Shown: in pieces, positions 55,122 through 64,000 of the stretch | Position numbering within the stretch: position 1 is the stretch's first letter | Layout of the letters: the number at the start of each line of letters is the position of its first letter | NCBI RefSeq assembly: GCF_016592435.1 | Contig: NZ_AP014545.1 | Span: 1,364,001 to 1,428,000, forward strand | Reading direction: 5' to 3' | Source of the DNA: Amphritea japonica ATCC BAA-1530 | Lineage (GTDB): Bacteria; Pseudomonadota; Gammaproteobacteria; Pseudomonadales; Balneatricaceae | Length of the DNA stretch: 64,000 nt | The notes under the pieces: model-generated | What the model was told of the DNA's origin: nothing | Seen by the model: the letters and a program-made list of their open reading frames with translations, nothing else | Database searches by the model: none | Translations under genes and position numbers: made by a program

Positions 55122-58100
55122 ATGCATGATTTAGTCGGTCTGTCCAAATTGCAGATTATCGATCTGCTCAGCGAAAAACTCTGTGCTCAGGTGAGTAAAA
55201 GCCTGCATTCGTCAATGCAGATTTTCACCCAGCAATTTTTGAGTGTTGCAGCACCTGAGGAGTTGCAGGGCCGCTCGCTGGAATATATTTATTCTACTGC
55301 GCTGTCCTACTGGCAATTAATGCAGGATTTCCAGGCACCTGCTCCGGATGTTCGGGTGTTTAACCCTGATTACGAACAGCACGGCTGGCATTCGAATCAT
55401 ACTGTCATTCAGATTCATAACGTCGATGTACCTTTTCTGGTTGATTCCATAAGAATGGAATTAAACCGTCGGGGACTGGCTATTCTCAGTGTTAATAACT
55501 GTGTACTGGCCTGTGAACGTACCAAAGCCCATAAGTTGAAAAAAATTAAACCTGCTAAAGAGCGGGATGAAAACTCTCAGATGGAGTCGATGATCTACCT
55601 GGAGATCGAGCGTCACTCCGACCCTCAGTTGTTGGAGGAGTTGAGAAACAGTTTGCTGAGTGTTTTGGCTGATGTGAAAGCAGTGGTTGATGATTTCGTC
55701 CCGATTAAAGAAAAAGCGCTGGAAGTGAAAGAGGAACTGCGAGAGCGGGATGCAAATAGCCCGGAGATTAAGGAAACTCGTAAATTACTCGACTGGTTGT
55801 TGGATGATAATTTTATTTTCCAGGGCTATGAAGAAGTTGTTGTCAGCCAGAATGAAGGCAAAGTCTTTACCGATGTAGTGGCCGGAACGCAGTTGGGTAC
55901 TCAGCGACAGATGTCGGCGCATGCGGAATTGAGTCAGTTGGAACAACAATTTGTGTTGGCTGAAAAACTGGCGATGTTCAGTAAAGACGTACAACGTTCA
56001 ACAGTGCATCGATCTGTATATCGGGATCTGATTATTATAAAGCGGTTTGACGAATCAGGGAGCGTGATTGGTGAATGTCGCTTCTTTGGACTTTATACTT
56101 CGTCGGTATTTCTGACGAATCCCTTACGGATTCCAGTGGTACGGCAAAAACTGATAGGGATACTGTCTGAGTGTGGCTTCGAGCCAGGCGGACACAGTCA
56201 TAAAGCACTGGTTCAGATTATCACTGATATGCCGCGAGAAGAGTTGATCCTGGCCGAAACTTCCGACCTGAAACGTACCAGTTTTGGTATTTTCAATATG
56301 CAGGAAAGGCGTCGTGCCTGCCTGTTTGTTCGTCAGGACTCCAGTAAGCGTTTTTATTCCTGTCTGTATTACATTCCACGTGATCTCTATACCACAAAGC
56401 TACGAAATACAGTGCTTCATTTGCTCTATAAAGGGCTTCACGGTCGGGATTATGAAGCGAACTCTCAAATTTCAGAATCGATCTTATCTCGGACACACTT
56501 TGTTATTTATAGCGATCCCGACCAGCAGGCTGAAGTTGATATTGCCACCATTGAAGCACGTATACTGGATGTTTCGCGTTCCTGGGATGATGACCTGAAT
56601 GTCAGCTTGATTGATGCTTATGGAGAAGAGAAGGGCAGTCGCTTTGTAAATCGTTTCAGCGGCGCCTTTACAGCTGCCTACAAAGAAAACTTTTCTACCG
56701 GTAATGCGGTCTATGATCTGCAGCATATCTCCTATCTGAAATCAGATGATTCGATAGCAATGAGTTTTTACCGCTCGTTTGAGGAATCAGCGGGTATTCT
56801 TAAATTTAAGTTATTCAGCGTTGAACGCCCGTTGGTGCTGTCTGAAGTTATTCCGCTACTAGAAAATCTCGGCCTGAAGGTAATGAGCGAACACCCTTAT
56901 GTGGTAACCGATCGGGATGAGAAACAGTATTGGATTAGTGATTTTCGCGTCAGCTATGGGCAGTTAGCGGTGGTTGAACTCGACCAGGTAAAAAGTATTC
57001 TGCAGGAAGCTTTTGCAAAGGTTTGGGATGGGCAGGCGGATAGTGATGAATTTAACCGACTAGTTATTGCCGGAGGGCTGAACTGGCGTAACGTTGCGAT
57101 GCTACGGGCTTATGCGCGTTATATTAAGCAGCTTAGATTCGGTTTCTCTCAACCCTTTATGGCTGATGTGTTAGTGCGTAATGTTGCAGTTACACAACAG
57201 CTGGTGGCGTTGTTCAGAAGCAGGTTTCAGCCAGATATGCTGGATTCAGAGCATGAGCAGAAAATCGAAGAGAGTATTCTTGCTGCGCTTGAAGGTGTTA
57301 GTAGTCTGGATGATGACAAGATTCTTCGGCGCTTTATGGTGGTAATAAAAGCCACCCTACGGACTAACTTCTATCAAAAAAATGAGGGTCAGGACAAAGC
57401 CTACTTCTCTTTCAAAATTGACTCGCAGTCGATACCTGAGATTCCTGAGCCTAAACCGAAATTTGAAGTCTTTGTTTATTCTCCCCGTATTGAAGGGGTC
57501 CATCTGCGTGTCGGTAAAGTTGCGCGGGGAGGCCTGCGCTGGTCAGATCGAATGGAGGATTACCGCACCGAGGTACTTGGCCTGGTTAAAGCACAGCAGG
57601 TTAAAAACTCGGTAATAGTACCGATGGGTGCTAAAGGTTGCTTTATCTGTAAGCGGATGCCCGAAACATCGGATAGAGAAGTGATTCAGGCGGAAGGCAT
57701 TGAATGTTATAAGACCTATATCCGTGGATTATTAGATATAACCGATAATCTGGTGGCGGGTGACGTGGTTCACCCAGAGTCTGTGGTTCGCCACGATGAG
57801 GATGATACCTATCTGGTAGTTGCTGCTGATAAGGGTACGGCGACGTTCTCTGATATCGCAAATTCTATCTCTGAAGAGTATGGTTTCTGGCTGGGCGATG
57901 CATTTGCTTCTGGGGGAAGTCAGGGTTATGACCACAAAGGAATGGGGATCACGGCCCGTGGGGCCTGGGAATCAGTTAAACTCCATTTTCGTGAAAGAGG
58001 TTTAAATACCCAGCAGGAGGCGTTCACGGTTATTGGTATTGGGGATATGGCCGGCGATGTATTCGGAAACGGTATGTTGTTATCTGAAACCATCAGTCTG

Positions 58101-59915
58101 GTGGCGGCCTTTAATCACATGCACATATTTATCGACCCTAATCCTGAGATTGCCAGTTCCTTTATAGAGCGTAAACGCTTGTTTGAGTTACCCCGTTCAA
58201 GCTGGACTGATTACAATGCTAAATTAATCAGTAAAGGGGGAGGGCTCTTTGCGCGTTCAGCCAAGTGGATCGATATCTCGCCTGAGATGAAAGATCGGTT
58301 TGCTATTACCGCGGACCGTCTTGCCCCGACTGATCTGATCAATGCGTTACTAAAAGCGCCTGTCGACATGCTCTGGAATGGCGGTATCGGTACCTACGTG
58401 AAAGCGACTCAGGAAACCCATGCGGAGGTAGGCGACAAAGCCAATGACAACTTGCGAGTCAATGGCCACGAGCTGAATTGTAAGGTGTTAGGTGAAGGCG
58501 GTAACCTTGGTTTTACCCAGTTAGGTCGTATTGAATTTGCGTTGAAAGGCGGAGCATCGAATACGGACTTTATTGATAATGCTGGTGGTGTGGACTGTTC
58601 CGACCACGAGGTCAACATTAAAATACTGCTAAATGAACTGGTCAATCAGGGCGATATGACCATGAAACAGCGTAATCAGCTGTTACGTGAGATGACCGAT
58701 GATGTAGCAGAGTTAGTGTTGAAAAACAACTACCGTCAGGCTCAGGCGCTCAATATAGCTGAAAGCCATGCTCAGACGTCGCTGGATGATTACCTGCGGT
58801 TGATTCATAGTTTGGAGCGAGAGGGTAAACTGAATCCCGAACTGGAATTTCTTCCGACTCTGAAAGAGCTTGATCGTCGTAAGGAACAGGGGCAGGGGCT
58901 AACCCGGCCGGAACTCTCAGTATTGATCTGCTATGCCCGAATTGAGCTTAAACAGGCGTTGATTAATTCGTGGCTGACTGAAGATAAAGGCTTTTCCAAA
59001 GAGATGGAAACCGCTTTTCCTGCTCGTTTGCTTGAACAGTTTCCTGAAGCGTTACATAACCACCGGCTACGTCGCGAGATTACAGCGACTCAGATCGCTA
59101 ATGATCTTGTTAATCGCATGGGAATCACGTTTGTGCACAGCCTTAGTGCTGCTATTGGTGTGAGTTATGCCCAGATTGCTGCTGCTTATATGGTCGCTCG
59201 TGAAGTTTTCGATATTGAAAATCAATGGCAACAAATCGAATCTTTAGATAATCAGGTGTCGGCTGAATTGCAGGTCGCGATGATGAAAGACTTGGTGCAA
59301 CTTCTGGCGCGCGGTACTCAATGGCTCTTGCGTCACCACCGTGAGGGGCTGGATATTCAGCATTGTCTGGAGATTTATAAACCGGCGATTGATCAGGTTG
59401 TGGCATCAGATGCATCTATTCACAAGGTTATTCCAGCAGATCGACTAATAGAAAAATATGAACGGTATACCGATGCCGGGGTGCCTGGTCAGTTGTCAGC
59501 CTTCTGTGCCGCCAGTGAAAATATTTATTGGTTGTTGGATGTAATTGATGTTGCACGTGATACCGATGAAGATGTTGAGCAGGTTGCTAAAACCTACTTT
59601 GGTGTTGGCACTAGTCTTAATTTAATCTGGCTGGACTTTCAAATCCGACAATTCAGTAGTGTTAATCATTGGCAGGCACTGGCTAAAAATAGTTATCGGA
59701 TCGAACTGGATAACCAGCATCGGGCGCTGACGCTTAAGGTATTACAATCCGGAGAACCGGAAAGTAGTGTCGAGCAGCGCTTAGAGCATTGGCAACAGAA
59801 TAAATCTGTTCAACTGGAACGCTGGCACGATACTCTCAGAGAGATACAAAATACCAAACTGATCGATTGCGCTATTTTTTCTGTCGCTCTCAGTGTTCTG
59901 CTGGAACTGAGCTAA
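55122..59915 (+). CDS. gdhB: NAD-dependent glutamate dehydrogenase (large, GDH-180 type)
   Basis: About 1597 residues (from the ATG at 55122, MHDLVGLSKLQ, with GGAG upstream; the frame opens at ATG 55047). The size and sequence match the ~180-kDa bacterial GDH family: long N-terminal ACT-type regulatory region, then the catalytic core with KVARGGLRWSDRMEDYRTEV and VIVPMGAKGCFICK, the coenzyme domain (TVIGIGDMAGDVFGNGMLL), and GEGGNLGFTQLGRIEFALKG. It oxidises glutamate to 2-oxoglutarate and ammonia with NAD+ and is usually allosterically controlled. Next to putP and putA it supplies the final step of proline breakdown. Confidence 0.95.
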   Translation: MHDLVGLSKLQIIDLLSEKLCAQVSKSLHSSMQIFTQQFLSVAAPEELQGRSLEYIYSTALSYWQLMQDFQAPAPDVRVFNPDYEQHGWHSNHTVIQIHNVDVPFLVDSIRMELNRRGLAILSVNNCVLACERTKAHKLKKIKPAKERDENSQMESMIYLEIERHSDPQLLEELRNSLLSVLADVKAVVDDFVPIKEKALEVKEELRERDANSPEIKETRKLLDWLLDDNFIFQGYEEVVVSQNEGKVFTDVVAGTQLGTQRQMSAHAELSQLEQQFVLAEKLAMFSKDVQRSTVHRSVYRDLIIIKRFDESGSVIGECRFFGLYTSSVFLTNPLRIPVVRQKLIGILSECGFEPGGHSHKALVQIITDMPREELILAETSDLKRTSFGIFNMQERRRACLFVRQDSSKRFYSCLYYIPRDLYTTKLRNTVLHLLYKGLHGRDYEANSQISESILSRTHFVIYSDPDQQAEVDIATIEARILDVSRSWDDDLNVSLIDAYGEEKGSRFVNRFSGAFTAAYKENFSTGNAVYDLQHISYLKSDDSIAMSFYRSFEESAGILKFKLFSVERPLVLSEVIPLLENLGLKVMSEHPYVVTDRDEKQYWISDFRVSYGQLAVVELDQVKSILQEAFAKVWDGQADSDEFNRLVIAGGLNWRNVAMLRAYARYIKQLRFGFSQPFMADVLVRNVAVTQQLVALFRSRFQPDMLDSEHEQKIEESILAALEGVSSLDDDKILRRFMVVIKATLRTNFYQKNEGQDKAYFSFKIDSQSIPEIPEPKPKFEVFVYSPRIEGVHLRVGKVARGGLRWSDRMEDYRTEVLGLVKAQQVKNSVIVPMGAKGCFICKRMPETSDREVIQAEGIECYKTYIRGLLDITDNLVAGDVVHPESVVRHDEDDTYLVVAADKGTATFSDIANSISEEYGFWLGDAFASGGSQGYDHKGMGITARGAWESVKLHFRERGLNTQQEAFTVIGIGDMAGDVFGNGMLLSETISLVAAFNHMHIFIDPNPEIASSFIERKRLFELPRSSWTDYNAKLISKGGGLFARSAKWIDISPEMKDRFAITADRLAPTDLINALLKAPVDMLWNGGIGTYVKATQETHAEVGDKANDNLRVNGHELNCKVLGEGGNLGFTQLGRIEFALKGGASNTDFIDNAGGVDCSDHEVNIKILLNELVNQGDMTMKQRNQLLREMTDDVAELVLKNNYRQAQALNIAESHAQTSLDDYLRLIHSLEREGKLNPELEFLPTLKELDRRKEQGQGLTRPELSVLICYARIELKQALINSWLTEDKGFSKEMETAFPARLLEQFPEALHNHRLRREITATQIANDLVNRMGITFVHSLSAAIGVSYAQIAAAYMVAREVFDIENQWQQIESLDNQVSAELQVAMMKDLVQLLARGTQWLLRHHREGLDIQHCLEIYKPAIDQVVASDASIHKVIPADRLIEKYERYTDAGVPGQLSAFCAASENIYWLLDVIDVARDTDEDVEQVAKTYFGVGTSLNLIWLDFQIRQFSSVNHWQALAKNSYRIELDNQHRALTLKVLQSGEPESSVEQRLEHWQQNKSVQLERWHDTLREIQNTKLIDCAIFSVALSVLLELS

Positions 59916-60323
59916 GGGAATTGCTTCCTAGTGGCTAATGTAGCTGTGTTTAACCTGCTTTAGCTAAGGGTATGAAAAACGATTCAGAGTAACCCTCTGA
60001 ATCGTTTTTTTTAATGTATTGGCATTCGTCTCGTTATTAGAAGAAATTATTTTAAATTCTCCATGTTCTTGGCTCAAAAACGATTAAATAGTCTTTTTAT
60101 TTTACGTAAACAGGAAAAAGGCCTTTTGGTTGTTCTGTAAGCTAATGGCTTCATCTGGCCCTGAATATGCTTTGGTTGTTGTGAATGAAATGTCTGACTG
60201 TTCCTAATGGCTGGAACAGGTGCATAGCATTAACTTGAGTCGCTTTGGGGCAAATGGTTGAGGAATAGATCGGCAGGAAGCCGGATCATAAAAAATAAAA
60301 CAAATTTTCGATGAGGTTCAAAA
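59916..60323. other. Intergenic region upstream of putP
   Basis: 408 bp with the glutamate dehydrogenase terminator (59977-60012) and the putP promoter region. No gene or RNA was recognised. Confidence 0.5.
59977..60012 (+). terminator. Rho-independent terminator after the glutamate dehydrogenase gene
   Basis: AACGATTCAGAG pairs with CTCTGAATCGTT around a 5-nt loop (TAACC), followed by a run of Ts. It lies about 60 bp past the stop at 59915. Confidence 0.92.
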
Positions 60324-61790
60324 ATGATAACGCTTACTTTTATCATCTATCTGGCACTTATGCTGGCGATCGGTGTTGTTGCATACCGCCGTACTCAGGA
60401 TCTGTCCGATTATGTTTTGGGTGGTCGTAATCTGGGGCCGCTTCCCAGTGCGTTAAGTGCTGGTGCTTCCGATATGAGTGGTTGGTTGTTGATGGGACTG
60501 CCTGGCTATGCAATGTCAGCGGGTTATGGCTCTTTCTGGCTGGCGGGTGGTTTGCTAGTCGGCACCTGGTTGAACTGGCTGGTGGTTGCGCAGCGTCTGC
60601 GGGTATATTCTCAGGTGGCTGACAACGCATTAACTCTGCCCGCTTTTTTCGAAAAGCGCTTCAATGACACCAGTCATAGCTTGCGTGTAGTCTCCGCATT
60701 CTTTGTCTTAGTTTTCTTCTTGTTCTATACCAGTTCAGGTTTGGTTGCAGGCGGTAAGCTTTTTGAAACCGTTTTTGGTTTTGATTACACCATTGCGGTT
60801 ATCGTCGGTGCTATAGCTGTTATTTCTTATACGATGTTCGGTGGTTTTCTGGCGGTATCCTGGACTGATGTTGTACAAGGCTTACTGATGGTTGGTGCTC
60901 TGGTACTCGTCCCGGTTATTGCGATTGGTGAACTGGGTGGGATGGATGGAACGCTGGCGGCCGTGCATGCGAAAAATCCTGAATTGTTGAATATGTTTAC
61001 CGATGCAGATGGTGCGCCGATCACTTTAATCGGTACTTTATCTCTGTTGGGTTGGGGGTTAGGTTACTTTGGTCAACCTCATATTCTTGCTCGCTTTAAG
61101 GGAATAAAGAGTAAAGATTCAGTGCCAGCCGCTCGTCGTATTGCCGTCATATGGAGTGCTATCTCTATGGCGGGTGCTTGTATGATTGGCCTGGCAGCAA
61201 TCGGATATTTCCCTGAAGGTCTGGGGGATAGTGAAACTGTCTTTATGGTGTTAGTTGATGCGCTTTTCCATCCGGCAGTTGCCGGTATTTTACTGGCGGC
61301 GATTCTGGCGGCGGTGATGAGTACAGCGGATTCCCAATTGCTGGTATCTTCTTCTGCATTAGCGGAAGACTTCTACAAAGCATTGTTTAATAAAGAAGCT
61401 TCACAGGAAAAGTTGGTTCAGGTTGGTCGTATCGCTGTGGTTGTTATTGCGGTTATCGCCACTTTCTTTGCATTGGACAAAGACTCTAAAGTACTGAGCC
61501 TTGTATCGTATGCATGGGCGGGCTTTGGTGCCGCGTTTGGCCCGGCTTTGATTCTGTCTTTATACTGGAAACGGATGAATAAAGCAGGAGCTCTGGCGGG
61601 GATCATCGTTGGGGGCGTGACGGTTGTGGTATGGAAACAGCTAAGCGGTGGCTGGTTTGATCTGTACGAGATCATCCCAGGCATGCTCTTTGCCTTTGTC
61701 GCCATTATCGGTGTTACGCTGGCAACACCGGCGCCAGCGCGTGAAACAGAAGAGTGTTTTGAAGAGTTCGAAACGGAATTAAAACGTTAA
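60324..61790 (+). CDS. putP: Sodium/proline symporter PutP
   Basis: 488 residues, about 13 helices, solute:sodium symporter family. The start behind GAGG fits; LSDYVLGGRNLGPLPSALSAGASDMSGWLLMG-type blocks (GASDMSGWLL at residues ~48-57) carry the Na+ and proline-binding residues of PutP, and the GYFGQPHILARF and STADSQLLVSSSALAEDF segments are typical. Imports proline with Na+, which fits a marine habitat and the Mrp sodium antiporter in the same window. Followed by a terminator and putA. Confidence 0.96.
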   Translation: MITLTFIIYLALMLAIGVVAYRRTQDLSDYVLGGRNLGPLPSALSAGASDMSGWLLMGLPGYAMSAGYGSFWLAGGLLVGTWLNWLVVAQRLRVYSQVADNALTLPAFFEKRFNDTSHSLRVVSAFFVLVFFLFYTSSGLVAGGKLFETVFGFDYTIAVIVGAIAVISYTMFGGFLAVSWTDVVQGLLMVGALVLVPVIAIGELGGMDGTLAAVHAKNPELLNMFTDADGAPITLIGTLSLLGWGLGYFGQPHILARFKGIKSKDSVPAARRIAVIWSAISMAGACMIGLAAIGYFPEGLGDSETVFMVLVDALFHPAVAGILLAAILAAVMSTADSQLLVSSSALAEDFYKALFNKEASQEKLVQVGRIAVVVIAVIATFFALDKDSKVLSLVSYAWAGFGAAFGPALILSLYWKRMNKAGALAGIIVGGVTVVVWKQLSGGWFDLYEIIPGMLFAFVAIIGVTLATPAPARETEECFEEFETELKR

Positions 61791-61810
61791 ATAGTTAACG
61801 TTTAAGATAA

Positions 61811-61840
61811 AAAGCCCCGCGTAGCGGGGCTTTTTTTTTG
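61811..61840 (+). terminator. Rho-independent terminator of putP
   Basis: AAAGCCCCGC (61811-61820) pairs with GCGGGGCTTT (61824-61833) around GTA, followed by a T-run. 20 bp after the putP stop. Confidence 0.95.
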
Positions 61841-62060
61841 CTTTTAATATTCTGTGCTATTTGTTGGTTTGTGTTTTTTATTACCTTATTTTTTGTTGTT
61901 TAGTGATTATATGTATTCAGAATAATCAAAAATAAAGGATCTTATCCTATTATATTGAAGATAATAGGGAATATGATTTATTAAGCGTGGCTACAATAGA
62001 GTGAAACAAAGATGGTGTCTCTGACGTTTTGAGTCGCTGATAATGATTGAAGGTGAAGCT

Positions 62061-64000
62061 ATGACAAATACAACTGACCAGTTCCGGATAAAAATTCGTG
62101 ATCATTACCTTGCTGAAGAGCGTCAGGTTATCCGTGATTTGGTTGCCAATGCGCGTATGACCGCAGAAGATCGGGATCAGATCTCTGCTAATGCGGCACA
62201 ACTGGTGACCACAGTTCGTAACGAAAGCTCGCCTTCGATGATGGAAAAGTTTCTCGCAGAGTACGGCCTGACGACCAAAGAAGGTGTTGCTTTGATGTGC
62301 CTGGCTGAAGCGCTGTTACGGGTGCCTGATGCGGTTACTATCGATGCGCTGATTGAAGATAAAGTGGCTTCTGGCAACTGGGGCGAGCATCTGGGCAAGT
62401 CTCGTTCTTCTCTGGTTAACTCATCAACCTGGGCCTTATTACTGACTGGCAAGCTGATTGCTCCAACCGAAGATAAAGGTGTGACTCAGGCGCTACGGGG
62501 GATGATTAAGCGTTTGGGAGAGCCTGTTGTACGTACTGCAGTTGGTCAGTCTATGAAAGAACTGGGCCGACAGTTTGTTCTGGGCCGCACTATAGATGAG
62601 GCCACTAAGCGCGCGAGGAAATTAGAAAAACAGGGCTATTCATATTCCTACGATATGCTGGGTGAGGCCGCCCGTACGGATGCGGATGCCTTGCGTTATC
62701 ACCAGTCGTACAGCGATGCTATTAGTAAGCTGACTCCAGCGTGTATTCATACTGATATTCGGATGAATCCGGGTATCTCGGTCAAGTTGTCTGCACTGCA
62801 TGCCCGGTATGAGTTCGCACAGAAAGATCGGGTAATGGTCGAGTTGGTTGAGCGTACGAAAGCGCTGGCTCTGCAGGCGAAAGAAGCAAATATGGGTTTC
62901 AATATTGATGCAGAGGAACAGGATCGTCTGGATATCTCGCTCGATGTTATTGAAGCTGTATTGTCTGATGAGGCCTTAGCAGGCTGGGACGGTTTTGGCA
63001 TAGTGGTTCAGGCGTTTGGTCCGAGAGCTTCATTTGTGCTGGATTGGCTCTACGATCTGGCAATTCGCCTGGATCGTAAAATCATGGTGCGCCTGGTTAA
63101 GGGTGCCTATTGGGATGCTGAAATTAAGCGAGCGCAGGAGATGGGTTTGGATGGTTTTCCTGTTTATACCCGCAAGGTTAATTCCGACGTATCTTATCTC
63201 TGTTGTGCTGAAAAATTGCTGGCGATGACCGATCGGATCTACCCACAATTTGCGACTCATAATGCTCATTCCGTTTCAGGCATTCTGCATTTGGCGCGTC
63301 ATTTGAATCATGAAGATTTTGAATTCCAGCGTCTTCATGGCATGGGAGAGTCTCTGCATGACGCTGTACTGAAATCTGAAAATACTCGCTGTCGGATCTA
63401 TGCACCGGTCGGGGCCCATCGGGATCTGTTGGCGTATCTGGTACGCCGTTTGTTGGAAAATGGGGCTAATAGTTCTTTTGTAAACCAGATTGTTGATACG
63501 CGTATTAAACCGGAGGAAATCGCCCGTGATCCTTTCTCCGCTGTTAGTGCTCTGGGTGAAAACATCAGCAGCAGTGCGATTTCACGCCCGGTTAACCTGT
63601 TTGGTGATAAGCGTGTTAATGCCCGTGGCTGGGATATCACAGATTCGGTTCAGGTTGAGGTGTTAGAAGCGCAACGACAGGAATTTAAAACGTTTAAGTG
63701 GACGGCTGCCCCTATAATCGCGGGCGAAGTGATGAGTACAGAATCCGTTGCCATTTATAACCCGGCGCTGCCTGATGACTGTGTCGGTCAGGTGACAAAT
63801 ACCTGTGCAGAAGATATTGAACTGGCTATTGAGGCCGCTCAGCAAGGTTATAACAGATGGTCACAAAAGAGTGCCGCAGAGCGGGCATCATGTCTGCAAA
63901 AATTTGCAGATCTGCTTGAAGAGAATGCGCCAGAGCTCTTTACACTGACGACCCGTGAAGCGGGTAAAACGCTGCTGGATGCGATTGGCGAACTACGTGA
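62061..64000 (+). CDS. putA: Bifunctional proline dehydrogenase/P5C dehydrogenase PutA (3' end cut by window edge)
   Basis: Open from ATG at 62061 to the window edge, 646 codons. The protein begins MTNTTDQFRIKIRDHYLAEE, so the ribbon-helix-helix DNA-binding domain of E. coli PutA is absent. The proline dehydrogenase barrel is visible (about residues 200-470: IRMNPGISVKLSALHARYE, VRLVKGAYWDAEIKRAQ, ATHNAHSV, RLHGMGESLHDAVL, APVGAHRDLLAYLVRRLLEN) with FAD- and proline-binding motifs, and the aldehyde dehydrogenase half starts near residue 560 (with TREAGKTLLDAIGE at the edge). It oxidises proline to glutamate. It should act as enzyme only, with transcription set by another protein. Confidence 0.95.
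   Translation, partial: MTNTTDQFRIKIRDHYLAEERQVIRDLVANARMTAEDRDQISANAAQLVTTVRNESSPSMMEKFLAEYGLTTKEGVALMCLAEALLRVPDAVTIDALIEDKVASGNWGEHLGKSRSSLVNSSTWALLLTGKLIAPTEDKGVTQALRGMIKRLGEPVVRTAVGQSMKELGRQFVLGRTIDEATKRARKLEKQGYSYSYDMLGEAARTDADALRYHQSYSDAISKLTPACIHTDIRMNPGISVKLSALHARYEFAQKDRVMVELVERTKALALQAKEANMGFNIDAEEQDRLDISLDVIEAVLSDEALAGWDGFGIVVQAFGPRASFVLDWLYDLAIRLDRKIMVRLVKGAYWDAEIKRAQEMGLDGFPVYTRKVNSDVSYLCCAEKLLAMTDRIYPQFATHNAHSVSGILHLARHLNHEDFEFQRLHGMGESLHDAVLKSENTRCRIYAPVGAHRDLLAYLVRRLLENGANSSFVNQIVDTRIKPEEIARDPFSAVSALGENISSSAISRPVNLFGDKRVNARGWDITDSVQVEVLEAQRQEFKTFKWTAAPIIAGEVMSTESVAIYNPALPDDCVGQVTNTCAEDIELAIEAAQQGYNRWSQKSAAERASCLQKFADLLEENAPELFTLTTREAGKTLLDAIGELR

Overview
The window looks like chromosomal DNA of a marine gammaproteobacterium of the Oceanospirillales type (Amphritea/Neptunomonas/Marinobacterium-like). 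This is inferred from the very large NAD-dependent glutamate dehydrogenase next to putP-putA, a seven-subunit-type Mrp Na+/H+ antiporter operon, and a dense cyclic-nucleotide signalling block. I saw no rRNA, tRNA, CRISPR array, phage or insertion sequence.

Layout. 1-8.4 kb: a truncated MetR-like LysR regulator divergent from a DMT exporter; a zinc-ribbon membrane protein; a metallo-beta-lactamase-fold protein with a membrane partner; a YghU-type glutathione transferase; and a LysR regulator divergent from an atypical SDR plus a 2-hydroxychromene-2-carboxylate isomerase-like protein. 8.4-14.3 kb: the Mrp antiporter operon (mrpA/B fused, C, D, E, F, G) on the minus strand. 14.6-15.1 kb: a Rap1a/Tai-like small exported protein.

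15.5-40 kb is the most unusual part. A tightly packed seven-gene plus-strand operon encodes a diguanylate cyclase, a HlyD-like adaptor, a PqqD-like/M50 protease/HlyD fusion, a second adaptor with a SPOR-like tail, a 1880-residue protein (LEPR-XLL-like N-terminus, DUF4347, nine near-identical 102-residue cadherin-like repeats, conserved C-terminal membrane segment), a hybrid histidine kinase with two HPt domains, and a REC-GGDEF-EAL protein. Next come a TPR/beta-barrel protein and a FecR-domain protein, a class II cAMP phosphodiesterase-like enzyme divergent from a CHASE2-adenylate cyclase, and a GAF-HD-GYP phosphodiesterase. I read this as a dedicated export/processing and display system for a giant surface protein under c-di-GMP, phosphorelay and probably cAMP control, with no ABC transporter or RTX repeats in the cluster.

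40-47 kb: a cupin protein and a stand-alone Nmad3-domain protein; an AraC regulator divergent from an ornithine cyclodeaminase-family enzyme and a DadA-like oxidase, with tandem operator-like repeats between them; and an A+T-rich patch holding a CHAT-domain protease gene split by one extra A in a homopolymer. 47-53 kb: a TetR regulator and an MMPL/RND transporter operon (transporter, LolA-like protein, outer-membrane barrel), both preceded by the same palindromic operator. 53-64 kb: a small hypothetical gene, an Lrp/AsnC-DMT pair, NAD-glutamate dehydrogenase, putP, and putA running off the end. Together the last genes import proline and oxidise it through glutamate to 2-oxoglutarate.
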